A DNA stretch of 64,000 nt from positions 2,252,501 to 2,316,500 of the forward strand of contig WAEK01000002.1 in assembly GCA_011634665.1 (NCBI GenBank), given 5' to 3'. A program made the position numbers and the translations under genes. Every line of letters starts with the position of its first letter. Within the stretch, counting starts at the first letter, position 1. Of this stretch, positions 12,797 to 24,800 are shown piece after piece. This DNA is from Mortierella sp. BCC40632 (taxonomy: Eukaryota; Mortierellomycota; Mortierellomycetes; Mortierellales; Mortierellaceae). The notes beneath the pieces are model-generated. The model searched no databases and was not told the DNA's origin. It saw only the letters and a program-made list of their open reading frames with translations.

Positions 12797-13786
12797 AGAG
12801 AAAAGGGAAAAGAGAAAAGAGCGGGTTTTTTTTCTCTTGCTCATGTCTGACCAAAGTGAACCCTACATTGGAGCAAAGTTGCTGACTATTGTTTTTTTCC
12901 CTTATAGTAACGTATACGGAGAGCCAACTTGAGCAAATCCGGTCTAATATAGCTCATGCATCGATTTCTGGACAAGAGTCAGCTCAAGCATCAACGCCAC
13001 AACAACAACAGCAACAACAGCAGCAACAACAGTCGGCTGCTGCTGCACCACCCCAGATCCAACATCAGCGATCCTTCTCACAGTCGTCCAATCTTTCGAC
13101 CCATCAACCCCAACAAACGAGCTCTCAAAACTCCAAGTCACCTCTCGCAGGACCCATGTACAGTTTCCAGGCAGGCAATGCATCCATGAGCTCACTCCAT
13201 GCGCTTGACAACAACACATCTCATAACAAGAGGATCTCGGACTCGAGTCGGTCCATAAAGGAAGGAAGTCCATTGTTGCGTGCAGCAACAGCAGCAGGTA
13301 CAGGAACTCATCTCAACGGCAATGGATCCACCACTAACCTGACAGCTGCCGCTGCGACGAGCTCTGGAACACCAACGACCACCATCTCGACCGTTCCTTC
13401 ACCCACGCCCTCTCCAGCGCCGACGCCGACGTTTGTTCCTCACCAAGCTTCGCCGAAACCACCGATGCTCCATCATCAGAGCAGTAGTTCCAAACTGAGC
13501 AACACCTTTTCCAACTCGAACACTGCATCCCCGACCATGGATCGATCCTGGAGTCCGAATATGAGCAATGTTTCTGTGTCTTCGTTTGGGACGGCCTCAT
13601 CGTCTTCGACGACGCTCTTTGAAGTGATTTCGGACGATCCATTTGCGGGATTGGACTTTGTAAGTAGAATTCAGGGGAGGGGGAGGTGGGGGTTTGAATG
13701 TTTTTTTTTTTTTTTTTTTTTTTTTTTTGTATTTGTATTTTTTTTGGTGGGGAGGAAAGTAATCATAATTGATGACATGATGGGAG

Positions 13787-13819
<33 letters not shown>

Positions 13820-15188
13820 AGCAAACACAGCAGACGTGAGCATTTGGTTTGATTATTTATTTGATCGATCGGGATTTTCTGTTGATCCTCCTCCATGGGC
13901 CTTTTTTTTTATGTATATTTTCTTGTGCAACAAACTCGAAAGGGCAAAAAAGCTCTTTTTCTTTTTCCCATTTTGGCTGGCTGGCTTTTTTTTTTTTTTT
14001 TTTGTTTCCCCTATACTCACTCACTCACTCGCTCGCTCTTCTCCTTTCCTCTTTTTTTTTTCAATGCTGTTTACGTTTAGCCATTGCCACCTCCGTTTGT
14101 TGAGCCACCCCCAGCAGATCCCTATCTTCGGTGCTTCTGGTTGATGCGGAAACTAGAACAGACAATGATGACAGGAGGATTTATGACCAAGCGAATGTTT
14201 GTCCCACGAGCCATCTGGTACCAGTCCTTGGTCCGTCTACCTGCAGTCGAATCCAAAACGAATGCCTGTCAGACCTTGACAACTGCATTCAACAAGATGA
14301 TGAATCAATCCAGGAATGGGTCCTTGAATCTGTTTGTCGAGGGTTCAGGCACGGCTGAACATGAGATGGAACGGGGTACGGTGATCAAGGAACTGGAGTC
14401 GTTGGAATCGATTGCACATCAGGTTCAGATCAAGTTGAGTAAGAAGTTGTCCTTTATTCATCGACCAGGCAAGAATCTGACCATCAGTACTAGTCAAGGC
14501 TATACCGAAGAATTGCAAGGACCTGTGACAGGAGGAGGAGGCATGGGAGGAGAGCGAGAAGGAGGCGGTAGATCGACGGCGAGTATTTATGGAGGAGCAT
14601 CGTATGATTGGCTTGGGAATGAAGATCATCCCATGCCTCCTCCCTCTGCGGGGCTTGGAGGAAGTGCTGTAGGAGGACTCAAGAAGGCTGGAGTCTCTGT
14701 TGGTGGAAGCACTAGTTCTGAAGCAGGCACTGGAGGTCTGAAGAGTCAATGGAAGAGTTTCTCCAAGAGTGTCCAAAAGTCGATAGGAAACGACAAAGTG
14801 TAAGTTTGTCTCGTCTCTTCTTCTTTATCAAAGGTCAAATATGTATACAAGTCTCTCCCTCTCCCCTCCTCTCCATTTTTTCTTTTTTCTCTTGAGATGA
14901 CTAACAAAAAAATCACTTGTTGTTTTCTTTTTTGTTTCTAATAGAGAGGACTCATCGTCTTATACAGAGGCGGTTCTGCGGTTATTGCAAGCAAGTTACT
15001 TTTTAGAGTCGATGCTTCGACACTACAATGCTCTCTCTCCAGCACTTCAGACACATATCCAAATCATTAACCGACTACGACGCGTTTGTGATGTCCTTCA
15101 CCACGTGATCTGTGCCTTTGTGGTACGTGATCTAGGTGAATTGATGGGCAAATATGTGAAGCGTGTTGGTGCCTGGGTATCTGAATAG
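10751..15188 (+). CDS. MIT-domain protein with conserved fungal C-terminal region
   Basis: Five exons in frame: 10751-11137, 11605-12724, 12908-13659, 14081-14799 and 14945-15188, about 1073 aa. After a Ser-rich leader, residues about 80-140 form a helical MIT-like domain: ALLEAQSAVQLDNANDIPAA, then DAYRKAVKLLGKVM, continued across intron 1 into HDSYLFRIHLLS. MIT domains bind ESCRT-III tails or related motifs, so an endosomal or membrane-remodelling role is inferred. The middle is disordered, rich in Pro, Ser and Gln, with an acidic DDEEIDHTKFYDDDLGDEDW patch. The C-terminal 320 residues are ordered: YLRCFWLMRKLEQTMMTGGF, FMTKRMFVPRAIWYQ, then a coiled segment and a final helical block ending GAWVSE. 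This matches fungal MIT proteins of unknown function. Intron 2 starts with a 65-bp GA tract directly after its donor. Confidence 0.85.
12727..12791. repeat. (GA)n tract immediately after a 5' splice site
   Basis: About 65 bp of GA dinucleotides lie directly downstream of the GTAAGA donor at 12725 in the MIT-domain gene. It lies within the intron; reading it as coding gives a meaningless Arg/Glu stretch. Confidence 0.9.
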
Positions 15189-16289
15189 AAGGAGAAGAAA
15201 GAAAAAAAAAAAAAAGAGAGAAGAAAAAAAAAAAAAAAAGAGAAGAGAAAGAGGGAAAGAAAAAAAAAAAAAAAAAAAACCAACCAAATCACACGCCAAA
15301 TAATGCATTTTTTGTTCATTCGCCTTTTTTTTTTCTTTTAATATTACTACAAAGAACACTTTTGCACCCAAGCAGCCATCTTGGCAACCAAACATATATT
15401 GTCTCAACTGTTGAATTTTTTTTTTTTTTTTTATTGAGAGAGAGAGAAAATGAGAGAGAACGGTCACTTTTCATAGGCTTAATTTGAAAAGTGGTTTGTC
15501 CCAGGGACTGGATCTAGAGAGAAACAGAATCCAAGTCGCAGCTGTGACTGGTAAGGTTGAACAATGCTTTGTACAAAGTGAGAGCCAACTCTCTTTTTTT
15601 TTTTTTTTTCTGTAATGCCGGGTGTCTTGGGGAAGGAGGGGGTTCAGCTCCCCTTTTTTTTGGTTTGACGTGCTGGTGGATGGCCGTTGAGTCCCCCTGG
15701 AGAGCTGGCTGGGATCAATCCAAGCATGGGTTCCTGGTTCATTCTGGGAGCTTGTGTGAAAGAAAAAAAGCCGGTCCAGCAACGTGTCTCTGGGGACGGA
15801 GGCCATGTTATTCGATGACTTTTTCTTTCGACATTTCTCTCTCTCTCTTCAAAAAAGGGCCAAAGCCAAATAAGATCACAGACCACCTAGCAGAGGGAGA
15901 ACAGTGGATACTACCGAGAAGGGGGATGAATCGGATGACTGGACGAATGGATGACCACAGGGCAATGAGAGAGAGAGAGAGAGAGAGAGGAGAATGACCC
16001 GATGACGGATCAGATGGAGCGTGCGTGGCAGAGAGCACGACGTGCGTTACGTGTACGGATGGCGTGGACAACAGTCAGAGGAGCAAAGAGAGAAAGAGAT
16101 TGCCGCAGTTGACTAGGACAGATTTGGTTCCGCAGAGAGAGAAAGAGAGAGAGAGAGAGAGAAAGAAAAGAGAGAAAAGACAAGGTGCGCAATGACCAAG
16201 TGAGAATGATAACAACAACAACAATAACGCAACGTTTTCTCATTTCTAGCTCCATCGTCTCTTTCTTGCTTTTTTAAACTTTTTCTTGT

Positions 16290-16320
<31 letters not shown>

Positions 16321-16715
16321 CGCTGGGTTATATCATGCCTACTCTACTAACCACGGACCTTGATCTCATGGAGCTTGACTTTTTGCATGAGACCTTGATA
16401 GAGCGACTCGTTCACTCTCTCTCTCTCTCCACAGCCTCCTTTCTCATACTATAAACGCGCCAAGGCCTCTTTCTTTCCCATTCTGCGCCTCCGGCCTTTT
16501 TTTGATTTTTTTTTTTTTCTTTTTTTCTTCTCCGCCTCTGCTCTTTTTCTTTTTCTTCTTCTCTTTCTCTCTTTCTCTCTCTCCTTTACCTCTTTCTCTT
16601 CCTCCTCTTGTCTCTCTTTCTCTCTCTCTCTCTTCTGTCTCTCTTTCTCTCTCTCTCTCTTCTGTCTCTCTCTTCTCACCAACAACATTACCCGTCTTCA
16701 CCCACCCCTTTCATC
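15189..16715. other. intergenic region between MIT-domain and USP genes
   Basis: Contains A-rich and T-rich runs (15198-15280, 15416-15432, 15594-15610), GA tracts near 15967-15990 and 16136-16165, and CT tracts from 16290 to 16680. The long CT-rich segment leading to 16715 is probably the promoter and 5' UTR of the deubiquitinase gene. No convincing coding exon was found. Confidence 0.5.
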
Positions 16716-17670
16716 ATGGCTCTGGAGATGATCGAGGCCATCTTCCACCCTCCTCTCCTCGCTTCCTGCTTCTTCCTCCTTGTCTTCATCCCCGCCATCC
16801 TCCTCCTCCCCCGCCACCACACTCAATGGATCTTTTCTCTGTTGCAACAAACCATTGGACTGGATCTTGACATGATCATCTCTTCCTTGCCCTGGAGGAC
16901 ATTTGTCCGTGCTTCTTCTTCTTCTTCTGAATCGACAACAACGACATTGGTCCAGGCGCAATCAAGTTGGTGGGCTCCTGTGCTGAGGATTCTGTTGGGT
17001 TGGGATCCCACGGACTCGGAAGAGTCGGCCTTTGGTCTGAACAACAGAGCATCATCATCTTCATCTTCATCATCGTTGCTGTCGTCGTCGTCGTCGTCGT
17101 CTGGTGCAGCAAGGGGTATTACAACAAGGAAGCAGGCATTGGAACGTCATCGGGAACAGACATGGATGGGAGGAGCTTCATTGATGGATGGTTTACCCAA
17201 CTCGTTCATGCATCAACACTCGAACTATTCGGAGGAAGCTCTCTGCAAAAAAAAAAAAAATGCGCGCTTAGTCATGTTTTTTACACACACACACACCTTT
17301 TTTTTTTCCTCTTATCTTTTTTTTTCAAAAAAAAGAAGAAAGAAGAAGAAGTAGAAAAAAGGATATGGTCATGTTGACGCAATTCTCTTGATTCGTGTGG
17401 GTTGAAGACATGGATGATGAACCCAAGGTCTCGTCGCTCACTCATCCTTTTGTTCATGGACTTGTCAACACTGGCAACTCGTGTTTCTTGAACTCGGTGC
17501 TGCAGGTAGGAAGAACAAGAAGAAAAAAAACAGAACGAACACACACACACACACAGGGAGAGAGAGAGAGAGAGAAAACCAACGCTTTGTCCTTTGTTCA
17601 GGAATTTGGGGCTGTTCTTCACACCCTATCTCCTTTACCCACCCACCAGACCTACCAAACCCACCTACAT

Positions 17671-17704
<34 letters not shown>

Positions 17705-20700
17705 CTCGTTCCTTTCCTCCTACGAATGAGCTCTCCCTTGGCCTTCCCAAGGAAAGGGGAGACTCTTTCTCTTTCTCTCTCCTTTGTTCTGGCCACGTCG
17801 CTCCGATGGATGCTCTCTTCTCTTTGCAGCTGGCTTTTGGCGATTGGCCCATTTTTTTTCTTCTCTCTCTCTCTCTCTTTTTTTTTTTTTTTTTGGGTCC
17901 ATTTTGGCCCTGGCTCTGCTCTGTGTTAGAGGTCTCCCCTGTTGGGTGGTGCAAACCCCCTTCATTCTCTTTTTCCATCGTACAAGCTCTGATCGTTTCT
18001 TTCTCTCTCTCTCTCTCTTTCTTTCTTTTCTCTTTTATCGACTGGCCTGCTTTTTTTTATATATCTTTTCTCCCGTCTCTCGTCTCTGTCTTGTTTAATT
18101 GTTTGTACATGTGTATGTATGTATGATGTGTTGTGTTGTGTTATTATGCGTGTGTGCTCAATTGCATGAAAAAAAACCATATAATTTATATAGGCGCTAT
18201 CGGCATTATCATCGTTGCCTCATTATCTCGAATCGCTCTTGGCCCGTTCGCAGGACTTGAGGTTGTCGGAGGAGGATGTCCAGGTCTCGGAGGCCTTGCT
18301 AGACACGATCGAAGGTAGGGAGGGCAACTACACCTTTTTTTTTTCTTTTCTTGTCTGTCTCTACTGCTGTCTCTAGGGTTTGACATTGTTACCTGTTTAC
18401 ATGTGATCCTTAGTCACTTTTGCTAAAAGTGAAAGAAAAGAGAGAGAGAAAAAAAGATGACTAACAAAAAAAAAAAAAAAAAACCTCGCTTGTTAGCATT
18501 ACAACAACCCATATCGTCAAGAGATTACTTTCAGCCTAGAGCAATCGTGTCAGCATTAGAGCTGTCGCGCATTAGGGACCCATCCTCGTCCGGATACCAT
18601 ACCAACATCATGGACAGGAGACAGCAGGATGCTCAGGAACTCTTTCAAATCATCTCCAGTGCACTCACCTCTGAAGAGGCCAATCTCCAGAAACGAGGCG
18701 CAACCAAACCTCTGTTGAATCTCGACTTTATGAAACGACTCGTCTCGAGTCTAAGCCAGAAAAACACCCTCTCCTCTCCTTTGCAGCAGGAGGATAGTAA
18801 TACTAGGGACGGGCGGATATGGGCCACCGCCCCCAAAGAGCACCACCCCACCAACCCATTGGTTGGACTGTTGGCAAATCGACTCTCATGTCTAAAGTGT
18901 GAGTACACAGAGGCGGTCCGTCATTTCACCTTTGACAATCTGTCACTCCCACTGCCCTCGAGAGCGATATGCACCATTGAGGATACCCTGCGACAGTACA
19001 CCAGTCTAGAGTCGCTTCATGATTTCGTCTGTCGAAAGTGCTCTCTGATAGCCACATTAGAACGAGTCAGTAACGAGATCAAGCATCTGGACACGACGAC
19101 GACAACAACAACAGCAACAGCAATGGCCACACATCAGAATTCTACTGCCTTTTCTTCCCCTCGTAGCACAGGATCGTTCATGCTGAGACAAAGAAGGAGG
19201 AACAGGAATCAACTATCTCTCAAGGTCGAGTCAGGACGCTATTCAGAGGAAGAAGAAGACGACCAAAGCTCCAGTTTTCAATACTCGTCCAGTGACCAAG
19301 AGGACTTTGATGAAGAAGTATACGACGATGACGATGAAGAATACGAAGATGACGAGGATGACCATGGCAGCAACATGACACGAGCCAGTACCGCATCCTT
19401 GAAACGTCCACTCTCGGCTCAGGAACGTGCAGCACGGATTGTTCAACTTGAGCAACATCGCACAGCCTTGGAGAGGGCGATCCAATACGATGTCGAAGGC
19501 CAGATACCCGACTTGACCTTGACCAAGGTTGTCTCTCGACATTGTACGAAACAGGTCATGATTGCAAAACCTCCCAAGGTGCTTTGTCTTCATTTCAATC
19601 GATCTCAATATTCCATGTATGGGATGGTCAGTAAGAATGAGTGTCGTGTTGCATTTCCCGAGATTCTGGACGTGGCCGAGTTTTGTACACATGGAGTCTT
19701 GTCTACCTCTCCCGATCGACCCATGTCGATCCTAGGAGAGGAGCCACCCTCAGTGCGAGTTGTTCAGACACCTTCAACCGTCCCACTCTCGAAACGTCAA
19801 CAGAAATTACAGAAACGACTTCAACCCTTGTCCACTGTACCGACTTTTGGATCGTCGTCGACTCTTTTGAAAGAAGACACCTCTGGTGCACACTCTTCAT
19901 CGGCATCGCCCTCACCATTGCCCAGGGTTTTGTATCGACTCCAATCGATTGTTGTTCATTCGGGTGGACATTCTTCAGGACATTTCATAGCCTATCGACG
20001 GAAACCTCAAGAGTTGGTGTCCAAGATCCAGACAGGAGTAGGATTGGGTAGTGTTGGCAAAGGTGGAGTGATGTATGGAGGACAACGGTTCACGGAAAAA
20101 GAGGCTGGTTTCCTCTTGAGTGATCCTACAGGATGGTATCGGATTTCGGATGAATCGGTCGAGTTTTCGACGATTGATCATGTATTGCGATCCAACCCTT
20201 ATATGTGTCTCTATGAACGGATTGAGCTCCCAGACTTGACGACAACGACAATGACAACAACGTGTTATCCTTCTTCGATAGTAGAAGGTTCCAAGAGTGG
20301 AGTCAAGGCTGCTCTAAAGGTTGGATCCAACCTGTCACTTCAGGCGGTCGAGATAGGCTTCCGAAAGTTGGTTGAAAGGACACAAAAGAAGACCTCTTTG
20401 AGGGTCATGGCGACAAGAGAAGCAGTAGATGAGGAACGCACATTGACCATGTCTCCGACCGCCTCAGGGGGTTCCACGAGTGGAATTGTTGATTTGTCGA
20501 CGATCACGGCTGAAGAATATGCAGATCTATTCAAGGAACAAAGACCCAAGGCTGTCGTGTCTGCTTCTGCAGCTGCAGCAGCGGTTGTTGCGGCAACGAA
20601 TGGACCGAATGTAATGGAACGAAAAGGATCCGGGGTCTTTGAAGAAGACATGTCGGACATGGAGGGATTGACGACCTCGACGACTCGAGGAGATGGACTT

Positions 20701-21248
20701 CGAGATTCTTGGAGATCCTTTGTGTCCTCACCCAATTCAACCATGCCCTCTTCTCCCAATACGGGTCTCTCGGATTCTTCAGCCTCTTCTTCATCCTTTG
20801 CCTCTCCATTGTTGAGACATCGATCCGAGATTGAGGCAGAGGGTGAAGGAGAAGAACAACAAGATCTGAATCAAGTAGATGGTGGTGGTGATGTTACACC
20901 TGGATCGAAGCGTCGTGGTAAAGGGAAAAAGGGAAACAAGACAAAGCGCAAGACTGGATCTGCTCAAGTCAAGGCAATGACCTCATCCTCTGAGATTTCC
21001 TCGTCCTCGTCCTCATCTACAACCGAGATGACCACAGTCTCCACCTCCACCTCCACCTCGACGACAGCCGAATTGTATTCATCTGGTCATGGATTAAGGA
21101 TTCAGACGGGTCGAGAGGGTATCAAGACCTTGCGATCATCGAAACTAGCTTCGACCAGTTTGCCTTCTCCTCGGACGCCTGAACCGTATGCATCTGCTGC
21201 TGCTGCTGCCACCGCTGCGACCTTGTCTTCGGCCAAAGTCTGTTCTTG

Positions 21249-21249
<1 letters not shown>
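16716..21249 (+). CDS. Membrane-anchored ubiquitin-specific protease (UBP1/UBP16/USP30-like)
   Basis: Cysteine protease removing ubiquitin from substrates. Model exons are 16716-17190, 17408-17505, 18194-18314 and 18497-21249, about 1148 aa. Residues about 1-40 carry a hydrophobic segment (LLASCFFLLVFIPAILLL), then a basic patch, as in UBP1, UBP16 and USP30, which sit in ER or outer mitochondrial membranes. The catalytic Cys box is GLVNTGNSCFLNSVLQ, continued by ALSALSSLPHYLESLL. The QQDAQE-equivalent is RRQQDAQELFQII. CxxC pairs (CLKC, CRKC) suggest a zinc finger. The His box is HSGGHSSGHFIAYRR, followed by GWYRISDESV. Acidic and Ser-rich insertions interrupt the domain, and about 320 disordered residues follow it. 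Exon 1 to 2 uses a weaker GTTTAC donor and is the least certain join; the others fit by phase. Converges on the B'' gene. Confidence 0.92.
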
Positions 21250-21295
<46 letters not shown>

Positions 21296-21462
21296 TTTTT
21301 TTTTTTTATTATTGCATCCACATCCACATTCATTATTCACATCTCTCTACTCCTCCTCCTCTCCTCCCTCCCTCCTCCTCTCCTCTCTTCTCTCTCTTCT
21401 TCTTTCTTTTCTCTCTGAAATCAATCTCTGCACGCGCTGGTCTCTTTCTATGTACAATAAAC

Positions 21463-21529
<67 letters not shown>

Positions 21530-21800
21530 TTTTCAACAACCTGTGTGGTGTTTGTCCACTGGAAAAAGAGATTTAATCTATCCCTCACTCCATCCTCTCG
21601 TTGACAAGTTAGAGATTTGCTCTTGGTATGGACGCGCCTGACCAATAGACAAGGCATTTTGAAATCATAGGGACCATCCCTGATATGGGAGAGAGGGGGC
21701 GGGGAACATGCTTTACTTTACTTTTGCTCTTTTTCTTTATTTTGTTTTTTAGTGCGCGATTAATTGTCTTTTGTCTTTTCTTTTCTTTTTTTTTTCCACC
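21250..21800. other. convergent spacer between the USP and PP2A B'' genes
   Basis: Contains two long CT tracts (about 21247-21288 and 21467-21530), a poly-T run and short unremarkable sequence. The 3' UTRs of both flanking genes should lie here. No gene seen. Confidence 0.6.
21456..21461 (+). promoter_or_regulatory. candidate poly(A) signal of the USP gene
   Basis: AATAAA about 207 bases after the stop codon, inside GTACAATAAACATT, in the sense orientation of the upstream gene. It is placed by sequence match and position only. Confidence 0.45.
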
Positions 21801-24800
21801 TCATCCTCTCTCTCCTTCTCCTTCTACTCCTGGATCCATTCGACTCAGATCCGAGACAGAGATCGAGGCCGAGGTAGAGGTCAGGACCGAAAGTACGGCC
21901 TGGTCCGCATGCATCATGGACGATCGATAGCCTCGGCAGCCAGCTTCCAGAAGCGCCCGTTCCTCGTCCATAAACTCCTGTTCCTCATCCTCCTCTTCCT
22001 CTTCTTCTTCATCTACTACTTCATCTTCATCTACTTCATCCAACTCTACCAAGTCATCCTCCTCTACTCCAATCCCATTATACCCATCTTGTCTTTTCTC
22101 TCCATGTTGATCCATTCCTTCTCCTTCTTCTTCTTCTTCTCCAGTCTCGTCCTCTTCTATTCCAAGATCATCGACATCTTCACTCGTTCCTTCATCCTCG
22201 TCGTCTTCTTCTTCTTCGTCCTCGCATTCTTCTTGTTCCCATCCTGTCCGACTCTGAGGTCGTTCAATCGTCACCAACTTTTCGTATTCAGCCTCGACAT
22301 AGACCAGCCAGGGCGACTCTCTAATCATAATTCATTTGAGACAAGCCATGTCCAGTTAGAATTAGATGATTCCCTTTTTCTCTCTCTCTCTCTCTCTCTC
22401 CCTTTCTTCAAACATACAAAAAAAAAAAAAAAGTAAACCTCTTACCGAATGGTGGCAAGCAATGCCTTTTCCTTTCGTTGCTCTTCCAAAAGTGCTCGTC
22501 GAATAATCAACTGTCTTCGTTTTCGTCGTCGTTGCTTGGCTCGACTTCGTTTCAGTGCCTTGGCCGCCGCCAACTCTGCTTCAATCATACCATTGATCTC
22601 AAACGACATGGTCAAAGGCACCGTCGACTCGCCTGAACCAGGAATACCACTAGGATTATTCTTGCCTTTGGATCGACTCGTCTTTTGATCCAATCTAGAA
22701 CCTTGTCTTCTTAATCCCTTTCTCTTCACTCCTGTCATGGCTTGCTCCGTCATGGCCTCTGCAAACTCTACCCCAAGTCCTACAGGGGTTAACTGATTTG
22801 ACCCTTGACCACCTGTCGCATGCATCTCCAAATCCTGAGAACCAATGATTCCATTGAGGGCTGCCATCTCTTCCAGCTCCTCATCGTCGTTCTCGTCCTC
22901 TGACTCGTCACTCGATTCATCTCGGTCCATCTCCACCTCTTCTTCGTCTTCGTCTTCCTCGTCATCGTCATCATCGTCGTCGTCATCGTCATCGTCGTCA
23001 TCATCGTCATCATCGTCATCGTCATCCTCGTCACCGTCAAGATCAACGTCTTCATCATCCTCATCATTCCCAAACAAGTCCACTCCAGCTTCCACCTCTT
23101 CCCAAGCTGCATCTGCCGCTCGTTGCATAGCAATCTGTTGTTGTCGCATCCGGATTTGATGTTGATGTGCCTCAAACGATCGCCATCGGAGCACATTGCA
23201 AAACAAGTCAATAAAAGGTCCTGCTTGTCCACATTGCTTCAAATCCGAGAGTCGTACTAAACCAGTCTCCTTGGGACTGACCAGATCTTGCATCTGACAA
23301 ATAGCATCTCGGAAAACAAACGATTCCATCCCCAAGAGCTGCATCCGCTTGGCTTGTTCTTCAAACAGTTTTTCCAGCTCATAGACAGAAAGAATACCAT
23401 CTCCATCCAAATCCATGCATCGGAACCAATACTCGATCGACGTCGTCGTCTGTTTGTCCGTCTCGGCAAGAAGGAACCAGATAAATCCCTTATAAGTCAT
23501 CCGGTAATTTTGGGGCTTGCTCCGAGCACCAGGTCCAAAGGGTCTTGTACGGACTGCAGACAGATTCATACCAGCTGTTGAGAGACCCATTGGTACCATG
23601 GTCACGGGCGATCGCAACTCGATCGGGTTGGCCGTCATGTTGGCCCCAGATTCATTCTGAATGTCCATTGCTGCTGAGACAGGACCAGACTCTGTCGAGG
23701 TCGAGGTCATGGTCGTGCTAGAAGGATCGTTATCCAGGGTCTCTATCTCTTGTGTCACAGACGACAAGGTCATGGTTTGAGAGCGACGAAGTGCCCTTGG
23801 TTCATCGACTACGGTATCCTCAGCAGTAGATTCTTCAATCGCATCAACTTCCATCGGGTCTAGAGTTTCTTCTGCGTGCTCATCCAAGGTGGTCTGTGCT
23901 TGAGTCTGAGTCTGAACCTGAGCCTGTGCAACCAACGTCTGAGCCTGAGTCTGAGCCTGAGTCTGAGCTTGCTCCTGTTGTTCTTGCAACTGCAGCTGTA
24001 ACTGTTGTTGTTGCTGTTGCTGTTGTATCTGGGCCAACTGCTGTTGCCTCTGTAGCAACAACAACTGTTGCTGTTGTTGCTGTTGTTGTTGTTGGAGCAA
24101 AATCTCTTGGTCTGGGACAATAAACATTCCCATCTCATTTCCAAAGCCCTGCATGACTCGACGAATGATTCTGGTCGAGATGGCCCCTCCAGAATACCCT
24201 GCCAGATCCTGTTCATCCAAAATCAAATCATGGTCCTGATCCAATTCCCAAAACTTGCAATAGATGACATAAAAATGCTTGTAGGAGAAACAATCTTCTG
24301 TCTGGTTGAGATCACTGTTCTCGAGATTCCGGAGGGTCTTGTCAAACTGAGAGCGTCGGAGATCGGCTAGAGACATGCGACCATGGCGTCGGTTGGCGTC
24401 ATAAAAGATTCTCGTAATCACTGTCTCTACTATTTTGGTCAAGATAATTCATAGGCGGAGGAGAGGCGAGCTATCTTGGTAAGCAAATGATAATTTGGTC
24501 CGCAGCTCCCTGTCACTTTTTTTTTTTCTGCGTGCTAAAAAAAAAAAAAAAAAAAAAAAGAGAGAGAGAGAGATACTACTTACAGTATCTCTCTTGGAAA
24601 ACAGTGTTTCCAGCAAGAAATTCAAGACCAGGGTGGAAGAGGACCAAATCCTGCAATATAACCTCAAAGTCCATTGGCGTCAACCACGAATGTGGACCAG
24701 GCTGCCTCAGGATTGTAAAGATCTATTTTCAAAGGAGTGTCAATCGCGTCAATGCCCCGTTTACTCTTCTTTTTTTTCTTTTCTTTTCTTTTCTTCTTTT

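Noticed and set aside
16449..16701. Arg/Glu-repeat minus-strand frames
   Set aside because: Antisense of the CT-rich leader before the USP gene; pure repeat translation.
17395..18126. 243-codon plus-strand frame continuing from the USP catalytic exon
   Set aside because: After VLQ it runs through intron sequence with CT and poly-T tracts. Splicing at 17505 to 18194 restores the conserved USP block instead.
22845..23159. Poly-Ser frame on the plus strand
   Set aside because: Antisense of the Asp run in the B'' gene.
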